Below, in pieces: positions 1-5,719 of a DNA stretch of 6,017 nt. Below the pieces are notes generated by a model. That model searched no databases. It saw only the letters and a program-made list of their open reading frames with translations, and was not told the origin of the DNA. The DNA is from an uncultured Eubacteriales bacterium. Its GTDB lineage: Bacteria > Bacillota > Clostridia > Christensenellales > UBA1242. Position numbers and translations under genes: made by a program. The DNA is taken from the NCBI GenBank assembly GCA_958420145.1, contig CATZIR010000045.1:1-6017 (forward strand), read 5' to 3'. Position 1 is the first letter of the stretch. Every line of letters starts with the position of its first letter.

Positions 1-279
1 TATGTTAAAGTTTGCTGATTTTGTTAAAACTTCGATATTGCCAAGTATACAATCTTTTACTACCAAACTTCCACTATTAGAAAGCCAACTAACATCTCTA
101 CATTCATTAAGAGTGATTGCTGGATTATTGGTCTTACCTTCTTCGGCTTCAACAACTACCAAGTTTCTTATTTTGCCAAATGTGTATGTTCCAACTGTAC
201 TGTCTATTGTAACTGTTCCATATATTTCGTTTTTAACTTCTATTCTTCCAAGAATATTTTTAATGTTGCATTTTCTAGA
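1..279 (-). pseudogene. Continuation of the DUF4097-like protein in the -1 frame (runs off the window)
   Basis: In the -1 frame relative to the 854-240 gene, the minus strand is open from just after a TAA at about 282-280 to position 1. It has no start codon or ribosome binding site of its own. From the A-run at 257-261 it reads NILGRIEVKNEIYGTVTIDS and then further strand-turn repeats such as NSGSLVVKDCILGNIEVLTK, the same composition as the upstream part. Inserting one A in the AAAAA run joins the two frames into a smooth sequence (VNLENATLKNILGRIEVKN). The simplest reading is a single gene broken by a homopolymer indel, either a real mutation or an assembly error. The C-terminus lies outside the window. 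Confidence 0.6.
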
Positions 280-854
280 TTAACGCCACCACTAGCACTT
301 AGACAAGAAACTGTTACATTATTTACTTTAAGTGGTGTTTCACTTGTTCCAAAAGTTGTTACACCTTTGTTTGTTGTAGATATAATATCTATATATCTGT
401 TAAGAAATTTTTCTGGGAAAGAAATTTTTAAAACTGTGTCTCTTTTCAAGAAGAATCCATCTGGTTCTTTTACTGTAAATGTAATTTTTTTCTTTACATC
501 ATCGTAACTATATGTTAGTGTGGCTTTTTTATTTGAATCAAGTTCTCTTGTAAAGCCAATTACATTATTTACAAGTTGAGCATCTATATATTCAACCCCT
601 TCTTCACTTTGTGTTAATTCCACATTATAGTTGCCTGCTAAAATTTCAATAGTGTATTTAGTTGATAACCAATTAATATCAAGATCTCTTACAACTGTTA
701 GTTCAGGCTCTTTTGCTGATGTGTTAATATACGAAATACCAAATATTCTAGTATTTGGGAAAATAACTAGAACACCAGCACATACAATAATGCCAGCGAG
801 TGCTATTCCAACTATCGTGAGAATACTAACAATTATCTTTTTTATTAATTCCAT
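240..854 (-). CDS. Membrane-anchored DUF4097-like beta-repeat protein, N-terminal part (frame interrupted)
   Basis: A 204-codon reading frame starts at the ATG at 854-852 behind a strong GGAGG site (complement of 861-865). Residues about 5-32 form one hydrophobic membrane segment after a short Lys-containing N-terminus, so the rest is probably outside the cell. No proper lipobox is present, because the Cys in the segment follows Val. From about residue 60 the protein is rich in short beta strands, and residues about 145-200 show the Ser/Thr/Gly/Asn-rich, strand-turn pattern of DUF4097-type putative adhesin domains (for example SASGGVNLENATLK near the end). The frame stops at TAG (242-240) in mid-repeat. 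The -1 frame continues the same repeat style to the window edge, so this is most likely the front part of a larger protein split by a one-base indel. Function is unknown; surface or envelope sensing is only a guess. It has its own promoter just after the alaS terminator. The family call is by pattern, not by alignment. Confidence 0.7.
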   Translation of the reverse strand: MELIKKIIVSILTIVGIALAGIIVCAGVLVIFPNTRIFGISYINTSAKEPELTVVRDLDINWLSTKYTIEILAGNYNVELTQSEEGVEYIDAQLVNNVIGFTRELDSNKKATLTYSYDDVKKKITFTVKEPDGFFLKRDTVLKISFPEKFLNRYIDIISTTNKGVTTFGTSETPLKVNNVTVSCLSASGGVNLENATLKIFLEE

Positions 855-893
855 AAAGTTCCTCCAATGGTCAATCTTTATATATTCTCTTTT

Positions 894-922
894 ATTATAT
901 AATAAAAAAAATCAAAAATCAA
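894..922 (-). promoter_or_regulatory. Promoter of the DUF4097-like gene
   Basis: On the minus strand TTGATT (922-917) is followed after 17 bases by a perfect TATAAT (899-894). The predicted start is near 887, giving a leader of about 30 bases that contains the GGAGG site. It lies directly after the alaS terminator, so this gene is its own unit. Confidence 0.65.
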
Positions 923-931
923 TAGTTATAT

Positions 932-960
932 AAAAAAATCGCACTTTTTTAGTGCGATTT
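932..960 (-). terminator. Rho-independent terminator of alaS
   Basis: Perfect 10-bp inverted repeat AAATCGCACT (936-945) / AGTGCGATTT (951-960) with a five-base loop. On the minus strand it is followed by a run of seven T (complement of 932-938, overlapping the stem end). It begins 6 bases after the alaS stop codon, which supports the short alaS reading frame being complete. Confidence 0.85.
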
Positions 961-965
961 ATTCT

Positions 966-2750
966 TTATTTCAAAATACCCTTTATTCTTCTAACGCCTG
1001 CGCTACTACTTTCTTCTTTTTGTAGAACAAATTCTCCTAGTTCGCTCGTGTTGTGAACATGTGGGCCACCACAAATTTCTTTACTAAAATCACCTATTGT
1101 GTAGACTGTAACCCTGTCGCCATACTTGCTATCAAATATACCCATAGCACCAGATTTGCGAGCATCTTCCAAACTCATTTCTTCTTTTGTTACTGTTGCA
1201 CCTTGCTTGATTCTAGCATTAACTTTTTCAACCAATGTTTTCTTTTCGTTGTCAGTCATTTTATGGTCTAGACTAAAGTCGAAACGAATACGCTCTGGAG
1301 TGATGTTACAGCCCCTTTGCAAAACAGTTTCACCAAACATTTCTCTAAGAGTAGCAAGCATAATGTGAGCCAAAGTGTGAGATTTTGTGTCGGCATATGA
1401 TGTGCTTGACAAGCCACCTTTGAACACTTGTTCTCCAGCCATACGGCTCTTTTCTTGGTGTTCGTGATATGCTTGTTTGTAGCCTTCCATATCAACTTCG
1501 TAGCCTTTTTCTTTTGCAATTTCTTGAGTAAGCTCAATTGGGAAGCCAAATGTGTCGTATAGTCTAAATGCAGACTTGCCGTCAATCATCTTGCTATCTA
1601 GTTTGCTCATTAGTTTGTTAATTTCTTTTAGTCCACCATTGATTGTGTTAGAGAACTTTTTGATTTCTTTTTCAAGTTCGGTTAGCACAAATTCTCTTCT
1701 CGTATTCAAGATTGGGTAGTCTGTAAAGTAGTCGATGTAGTAAGATGCAACCTTTACCAAAACATCTTGCGCTATACCAATTTTTTTAGCACTGTTTAGA
1801 GAACGACGAATAAGTCTTCTTAGAACATAGCCTTGTCCAAGATTGCTTGGAGCAATTCCGTTTTCGTCACCCATAATAAACACTGTGCTACGCATATGGT
1901 CTGCAATAATTCTATATGCCCTTGTATACTCTTCACTTTCGCCATACTTATGCTCTGCATAACTACTAAGCAAATCTATTGCACCCTTAAAGCACTCAAT
2001 TTCAAACACACTCTTGTAGCCATTTAGAATTGTAACTGTTCTTTCTGCGCCCATTCCTGAGTCTACATTTTTTTGTTTCAAAAGTGTTGGCTTGTCGCCT
2101 TCTTTTTCTACTTGATATTGCATAAACACATCGTTCCAAATTTCGATGTATCTACCACAACTGCAAGCTGGAGAACATTCTTTTGAACAAGGCTCTTTAT
2201 CTGTTATAAAGAACATTTCTGTGTCTGGACCACAAGGACCTGTTGCGCCTGCTGACCACCAGTTGTCTTCTTTGCCTTGATAGAAAATGTGGCTCTTATC
2301 TAGTCCACAAGATGCCCAAAGATTGTAACTTTCGTCATCTCTTGGAGCAGTTTCGTCACCAGCAAAAACTGTTACTGCTAGTCTATCTTTTGGAATGCCA
2401 AGGTATTTTTCACTTGTCATAAACTCGTAACTATTCTTGATTGCTTCTTCTTTAAAGAATGCTCCCAAACTCCAAAAGCCCAACATTTCAAAAAATGTGC
2501 AGTGAGTGTTGTCGCCAACTGAGTCTATATCGTTTGTTCTAATGCATCTTTGAATGTCGCATAGTTTGTTACCACTTGGGTGCTTTGCACCAAGAAGATA
2601 TGGCACTAGTGGGTGCATACCTGCTGTTGTGAACAAAACAGAACCATCATTTTGTGGAATTACTGATGCGTTTTCTATTTGTGTGTGGCCTTTAGATTTA
2701 TAAAATTCTAGCCACATTGATTTTAATCCTTCTACTGTTAAATGTTTCAT
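966..2750 (-). CDS. alaS: Short-form alanine--tRNA ligase
   Basis: Class II synthetase that attaches alanine to tRNA(Ala) in the cytoplasm. The catalytic domain (about 1-245) shows motif 1 around residues 18-50, motif 2 TFFEMLG (85-91) and motif 3 GMGAERT (232-238). A helical tRNA-binding part follows to about 440, with the AlaRS-typical LYDTFGFP (397-404). The editing domain (about 455-594) has HTLAH (His458, His462) and CGGPH (Cys560, His564), the zinc-site pattern used to clear Ser/Gly-tRNA(Ala); the usual motif is CGGTH. The protein has 594 residues against about 876 in E. coli. FKGGL (443-447) runs almost straight into HTLAH, so the roughly 100-residue beta-barrel is missing, and the chain ends at GVRRIKGILK, so the oligomerisation/C-Ala part is absent. 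A Cys cluster (188, 192, 196, 198) sits in the catalytic domain. The start at ATG 2750 has an AAAGGA site eight bases upstream. This architecture recalls short AlaRS forms in candidate-phylum bacteria (recollection). A terminator follows at once, so it is not a 3' truncation. Confidence 0.95.
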   Translation of the reverse strand: MKHLTVEGLKSMWLEFYKSKGHTQIENASVIPQNDGSVLFTTAGMHPLVPYLLGAKHPSGNKLCDIQRCIRTNDIDSVGDNTHCTFFEMLGFWSLGAFFKEEAIKNSYEFMTSEKYLGIPKDRLAVTVFAGDETAPRDDESYNLWASCGLDKSHIFYQGKEDNWWSAGATGPCGPDTEMFFITDKEPCSKECSPACSCGRYIEIWNDVFMQYQVEKEGDKPTLLKQKNVDSGMGAERTVTILNGYKSVFEIECFKGAIDLLSSYAEHKYGESEEYTRAYRIIADHMRSTVFIMGDENGIAPSNLGQGYVLRRLIRRSLNSAKKIGIAQDVLVKVASYYIDYFTDYPILNTRREFVLTELEKEIKKFSNTINGGLKEINKLMSKLDSKMIDGKSAFRLYDTFGFPIELTQEIAKEKGYEVDMEGYKQAYHEHQEKSRMAGEQVFKGGLSSTSYADTKSHTLAHIMLATLREMFGETVLQRGCNITPERIRFDFSLDHKMTDNEKKTLVEKVNARIKQGATVTKEEMSLEDARKSGAMGIFDSKYGDRVTVYTIGDFSKEICGGPHVHNTSELGEFVLQKEESSSAGVRRIKGILK

Positions 2751-2787
2751 TTTGTTTTTCCTTTATCTTTTTGTATATTATTAACCT

Positions 2788-2804
2788 TATTATTTTTAAT
2801 AATA
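2788..2804 (-). other. AT-only hairpin in the alaS leader
   Basis: TATTATT (2788-2794) and AATAATA (2798-2804) can pair around a three-base loop in the predicted alaS leader. It has no G-C pairs and no T-run, so it is a weak structure. It could be incidental. Confidence 0.25.
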
Positions 2805-2824
2805 GACATTTTATTGCCGTGTAT

Positions 2825-2853
2825 ATTTTAGTTATCTAACTATATTTTGTCAA
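2825..2853 (-). promoter_or_regulatory. Promoter of alaS
   Basis: Minus strand: a perfect TTGACA (2853-2848), exactly 17 bases, then TAAAAT (2830-2825). Predicted start is near 2818, giving a leader of about 68 bases. It begins only five bases after the upstream peptidase stop codon. No terminator is seen between the two genes, so read-through from the peptidase pair may add to alaS expression. Confidence 0.8.
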
Positions 2854-2858
2854 ACAAA

Positions 2859-3563
2859 TTAGTCGTTGTGTTTCATAACAATAATAAATCTTAGCAAGTT
2901 TAGAATAGAAACAACTAATGCTGCCACATAGGTTAATGCTGCTGCGTTTAAAACTTTATGCACGCCTTCCATTTCTTCGCTGTCTAAAATTTGTGCATTT
3001 GATAGTATGGACTTTGCCCTGTTGCTTGCATTGTATTCAACAGGTAGCGTTACCAAGTTAAAGATAACAGACAAGCCAAAAATGATTACGCCACACCACA
3101 TACAAACCATACCAGCCACGGAATTTAGACCAATATTGAGAATTAGTCCTATTACGACTAATGGCCAAAGCAATGTGCTAGAAATGTTGCACGCTCTAAC
3201 GAGAAACATTCTTATTTTTACTGGTGCATAGTTTTGTGCATATTGTAGTGCGTGACCTACTTCGTGGCAAGCAACACCAATGGCTGCAACAGAAGTGCTA
3301 TCGTAAACACTACTTGATAGTGACACTGTTTGTGCCTTAGGGTCGTAGTTATCGGTTAGTTCCCCATTTATTTTTTTGATTTGCACTTGTTTTAGCCCTG
3401 CACTGTCTAGTATTAGTCTTGCAACATCGCAAGCCTTCATATCGTTTTTAGACATAACTTGGCTATACTTTTTGTAGTTAAAACTAACTTTTGCCTGTGC
3501 AATAATTGCCAAAATTAGTCCTGGAATTAAGATAACTCCCATCACATAATATTCCCAATACAT
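2859..3563 (-). CDS. YugP-family membrane zinc metallopeptidase (downstream paralogue)
   Basis: Predicted 234-residue integral membrane protein of the YugP / Zn_peptidase_2 family, probably a zinc-dependent peptidase; the substrate is unknown. It begins MYWEYY with a membrane segment at about 5-24. It carries the family stretch GELTDNYDP (67-75) and the zinc-binding/catalytic HEVGH (His100, Glu101, His104). Further hydrophobic segments lie at about 130-150, 152-173 and 206-228. LPVEYNAS (173-180) follows; its Glu176 is a plausible third zinc ligand (inference). The C-terminus has the family signature VLNAAALTYVAAL. Length is close to B. subtilis YugP (about 225). An in-frame ATG exists at 3635, but the ATG at 3563 has an AGGAGGG site six bases upstream and gives the usual YugP N-terminus. 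The upstream paralogue stops one base before this start, so the two are cotranscribed and probably translationally coupled. Confidence 0.9.
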   Translation of the reverse strand: MYWEYYVMGVILIPGLILAIIAQAKVSFNYKKYSQVMSKNDMKACDVARLILDSAGLKQVQIKKINGELTDNYDPKAQTVSLSSSVYDSTSVAAIGVACHEVGHALQYAQNYAPVKIRMFLVRACNISSTLLWPLVVIGLILNIGLNSVAGMVCMWCGVIIFGLSVIFNLVTLPVEYNASNRAKSILSNAQILDSEEMEGVHKVLNAAALTYVAALVVSILNLLRFIIVMKHND

Positions 3564-3564
3564 T

Positions 3565-4263
3565 TTAATCCCTCCTAAATAGTGATTTAATTTTATAGAT
3601 GAATTTATAAAGATTTGCAAACAAACTTCCAACATATGTTAGAGCCGCTGCATTTAAAACTTTTTTTGTTGCTTTTAACTCTTCACTAGTAAAAATGTTA
3701 TTTTCTTTTAGAACTTTATACGCTCTTTTGCTTGCATCAAGTTCAAGTGGAATTGCTACAATTTTGAATAACAAAGTCAAAAACCATAGACCTATTGCAA
3801 TATAAAACAAAATTGGAGCAACAAAACTAACACTTTCTATAAACACTAAAACTAACGCAGTTATGAGTGCTATTGGAAGAAAAAAGTTTGCTATTTTCGA
3901 TAGAACGCTAAAAAGTAGGTCCACAGCAAGCCAAGCAGAGTTATCATTCTTTTGCATTGCATGACCTAGTTCGTGACAGGCAACACTTATGTCTGCAACG
4001 CTTCTACCGTCTGCTACCTTTTTGCTTAGGGCAATAATGTCGCTCTTTGTTAGATATGCGTCAGTGAGTTCTCCTTCGGTTAACATCACTTTCGTTTTAA
4101 GACCATAATATTCCACGCATGCTTTAACAAAGTTAAAAGCATTAGTATTGATATCGGCTTCTTCTTGCGAGTATTTGTTGTAGGTCGAAATAAAGTAGCC
4201 GTAGCACGAACCTGCAATAATAAGTCCTACCACTAGTATTATAGAAAATATTAATATAAGCAT
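3565..4263 (-). CDS. YugP-family membrane zinc metallopeptidase (upstream, divergent paralogue)
   Basis: Predicted 232-residue membrane protein paralogous to the next gene. It has an N-terminal membrane segment (about 2-24), NKYSQ (29-33, matching KKYSQ in the paralogue), GELTDAY (64-70), HELGH (His97, Glu98, His101), a long hydrophobic region (about 127-171), IPLELDAS (171-178; Glu174 a possible third zinc ligand) and the C-terminal VLNAAALTYVGSL. It is more diverged than its partner: the usual HYDP-like stretch after LTD is AYLT here. The start at 4263 aligns with the paralogue's start. A longer in-frame start at 4380 would add 39 residues with no family counterpart and lacks a good ribosome binding site. 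The 4263 ATG also has no Shine-Dalgarno site, but an extended -10 promoter ends six bases upstream of it, suggesting a leaderless message. It is probably a membrane peptidase; the substrate is not known. Confidence 0.85.
   Translation of the reverse strand: MLILIFSIILVVGLIIAGSCYGYFISTYNKYSQEEADINTNAFNFVKACVEYYGLKTKVMLTEGELTDAYLTKSDIIALSKKVADGRSVADISVACHELGHAMQKNDNSAWLAVDLLFSVLSKIANFFLPIALITALVLVFIESVSFVAPILFYIAIGLWFLTLLFKIVAIPLELDASKRAYKVLKENNIFTSEELKATKKVLNAAALTYVGSLFANLYKFIYKIKSLFRRD
3570..3576 (-). promoter_or_regulatory. Ribosome binding site of the downstream YugP gene, inside the upstream gene
   Basis: The minus strand reads AGGAGGG ATTAAA ATG. This strong site decides the start at 3563 over the in-frame ATG at 3635. 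It also encodes the last residues (Arg-Arg-Asp) of the upstream paralogue, which supports coupled translation. Confidence 0.8.
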
Positions 4264-4269
4264 AGAATT

Positions 4270-4298
4270 ATTATAACATAATGAAATTCTAAAAACAA
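4270..4298 (-). promoter_or_regulatory. Extended -10 promoter for the YugP pair
   Basis: Minus strand: TTGTTT (4298-4293), 17 bases, then TATAAT (4275-4270) preceded by TG plus one base (TGTTATAAT). The usual distance from a -10 box puts the transcription start at about 4263, on the ATG itself. The promoter lies inside the longer 4380 reading frame, which argues against that longer start. Confidence 0.65.
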
Positions 4299-4387
4299 TT
4301 ACAATAAAATATTTTGTGAAAATTTGAAAGAATTTTAGATAATTTATATCAAAGTGTGCAATTTCTTTTTTTATTTCCATAAATAAT

Positions 4388-4417
4388 TTGCCACCACAAA
4401 ATATCTTATGCTAAAAT
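4388..4417 (+). promoter_or_regulatory. Promoter of the RsgI-like gene
   Basis: TTGCCA (4388-4393), 18 bases, then TAAAAT (4412-4417) with an extended TG (TGCTAAAAT). Predicted start is near 4424. The leader then holds the ribosome binding site AGGGAGGG (4431-4438), four bases before the ATG at 4443. Confidence 0.65.
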
Positions 4418-4442
4418 TATTACATCATAAAGGGAGGGTTTT

Positions 4443-5534
4443 ATGGCACAAACAAAGAAAAAATCAAATGTGGGAACAATCATTCTTGCACTAGTTTTGG
4501 TTTTGGTAATCGCTGCTGGAATAATCGTTCTATGTATTCCAAAAGATGAACCATCAAAAGTTATGCAAGTAGATATTAACCCAAGTTGCCAATTCGTCTT
4601 GAACAAAAACAATCGTGTCGTTTCGGTAAACTGCCTTAACGATGACGCACAAATTGTTCTTCAAGGCACAGACTTTGTTGGTATGACTGCTGAGCAAGCA
4701 GCACAAGCATTAGTCAAAATTTCAACCGAGGCAGGATACATAAAAGTAGATTCACAAGGTAACGTATCAACAGCAAATGGTGCAAGTAGTGTTAACATCA
4801 CACTATCTGTTGGTACAGATGTAGATACAGAAAAACTTCAAAAAAGCATTGTTGACAGCGTTAACAAATACTTTGACGAAAACGGTATCATCTATGGTGC
4901 AATTTGTTCAAAAGTAGAAGGTTTTGAAAACGCTCTAAATCAACTAAGCGTTGACGCAAAAGACTTTGCAAACAAAACAGAAGCAGAAATGCTAGAACTT
5001 ATGGGTAAAACATCAAAAGAACTTGAAGGCATCGCTCTTGAAAATAGAGATAAATTCTATTCCAAATACAACGAACTCAAAAAACAATTTGATGTTCAAA
5101 AATTAGAAGATACTATTACAAAAATTCAAGCACAAGTTAATGAAGCACAAAAACAAATTGATGATTTTCAAGCAAAAATCAATAAAGTTAACGATATGCC
5201 TGAAGGACCTGAAAAAGAAATAGCAAAAGCAGGTTTAGACATTGTTAATGATTCTCTCAAGCAAGCAAAAGATAGTCTAAAAGAACTTAACAAGAAACTT
5301 GACGAAGCTAAAAAGAATCTAAAAGACACAATGAAAAAACTAGAGGCTGAACTCGACAAAACAATAAAAACTTTGGAAGAAGAAAGCAAAAAAGTTTACG
5401 AAGAAGCAAAAAAAGTTTTGCAACAAAAATACGATGATACTAAAGAACTTTTAAAACAACACAAAGATTACTTTGAACAAAACAAAGAAGAAATCAAACA
5501 AAAAATAGAACAATACAGAACAAAACTCATCTAA
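4443..5534 (+). CDS. Single-pass membrane protein with RsgI-like extracellular domain and long coiled coil
   Basis: 363 residues. A short basic cytoplasmic tail (1-10, with KKK) is followed by one membrane helix (about 11-31), giving an N-in, C-out topology. Residues about 39-150 resemble the extracellular middle domain of RsgI anti-sigma factors: VDINPS (43-48), then NNRVVSVNCLNDDAQIVLQG, then GMTAEQAAQALVKISTEAGYI-like spacing, as in RsgI proteins. In RsgI the chain is known to self-cleave between Asn and Pro of this motif; Asn46-Pro47 are kept here. Residues about 160-363 are highly charged Lys/Glu/Gln-rich helix with heptad-like spacing, broken once at NDMPEGPE (250-257), consistent with a long helical hairpin. 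The cytoplasmic anti-sigma domain of true RsgI is absent and no sigI gene is visible nearby, so it is not called rsgI. It has its own promoter, an AGGGAGGG ribosome binding site and a terminator. Role unknown; an envelope sensor or structural protein is possible. Confidence 0.8.
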   Translation: MAQTKKKSNVGTIILALVLVLVIAAGIIVLCIPKDEPSKVMQVDINPSCQFVLNKNNRVVSVNCLNDDAQIVLQGTDFVGMTAEQAAQALVKISTEAGYIKVDSQGNVSTANGASSVNITLSVGTDVDTEKLQKSIVDSVNKYFDENGIIYGAICSKVEGFENALNQLSVDAKDFANKTEAEMLELMGKTSKELEGIALENRDKFYSKYNELKKQFDVQKLEDTITKIQAQVNEAQKQIDDFQAKINKVNDMPEGPEKEIAKAGLDIVNDSLKQAKDSLKELNKKLDEAKKNLKDTMKKLEAELDKTIKTLEEESKKVYEEAKKVLQQKYDDTKELLKQHKDYFEQNKEEIKQKIEQYRTKLI

Positions 5535-5554
5535 TCGTAATAAAATTATAACTT

Positions 5555-5586
5555 AAAGCACAAGTAAAATTTACTTGTGCTTTTTT
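5555..5586 (+). terminator. Rho-independent terminator after the RsgI-like gene
   Basis: AAAGCACAAGT (5555-5565) pairs with ACTTGTGCTTT (5573-5583) around a seven-base AT loop, followed by a T-run to 5586. It starts 20 bases after the stop codon. Confidence 0.85.
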
Positions 5587-5656
5587 AGTCAAATAAAATG
5601 GCATATTTTTTGGAAAATAAAGTAAAAAAAATTTTATCATTTTGCCTTTTTCTTAA

Positions 5657-5685
5657 TAGACAAATTGGACTATTGGTGCTAACAT
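5657..5685 (+). promoter_or_regulatory. Probable promoter of the ribonucleotide reductase gene
   Basis: TAGACA (5657-5662, five of six to TTGACA), 17 bases, then TAACAT (5680-5685) preceded by TGC, an extended -10 arrangement. Predicted start is near 5692. The rest of 5587-5719 shows only AT-rich sequence with no gene. Confidence 0.5.
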
Positions 5686-5706
5686 CTAATTAATTTTATT
5701 AATTAG
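5686..5706. repeat. 21-bp palindrome over the predicted transcription start
   Basis: CTAATTAAT (5686-5694) and ATTAATTAG (5698-5706) form a perfect inverted repeat with a TTT centre. It touches the predicted -10 box on one side and the ribosome binding site (GAGGTGG, 5708-5714) on the other. This is a classic operator position. It does not resemble the usual NrdR box. An AT-only RNA hairpin is the alternative. Confidence 0.5.
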
Positions 5707-5719
5707 TGAGGTGGAAATT

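Noticed and set aside
250..270. Programmed -1 ribosomal frameshift in the DUF4097-like gene
   Set aside because: The A5 run does not give a proper X-XXY-YYZ slippery heptamer in frame (the sequence is A TTA AAA), and no strong downstream hairpin was seen. An indel is simpler.
2..933. Plus-strand open frames at 2-283 and 631-933
   Set aside because: They are antisense to the DUF4097-like gene, have no good ribosome binding site or recognisable domain, and read as low-complexity shadow.
1053..2027. Open frames within alaS on both strands (1053-1271, 1126-1368, 1833-2027 plus; 1585-1268 minus)
   Set aside because: alaS is clearly conserved through this whole stretch. The alternatives have biased composition and no recognisable motifs.
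3564..3635. Longer N-terminus for the downstream YugP gene (ATG at 3635)
   Set aside because: It would overlap the coding region of the upstream paralogue and lacks a ribosome binding site. The ATG at 3563 has AGGAGGG and matches the family N-terminus.
4264..4380. 39-residue N-terminal extension of the upstream YugP gene (ATG at 4380)
   Set aside because: It has no family counterpart and only a weak GGTGG upstream, and the region contains a near-consensus promoter pointing to the 4263 start.
4530..4545. Lipoprotein signal in the RsgI-like protein (Cys31 after the hydrophobic segment)
   Set aside because: The Cys is preceded by Val-Leu rather than a small residue, so the lipobox rule is not met.
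4406..5389. Minus-strand open frames at 4612-4406 and 5389-5168, and the plus-strand frame at 3007-3231
   Set aside because: They are Ser/Phe-rich or otherwise unremarkable complements of conserved coding regions, without start signals.
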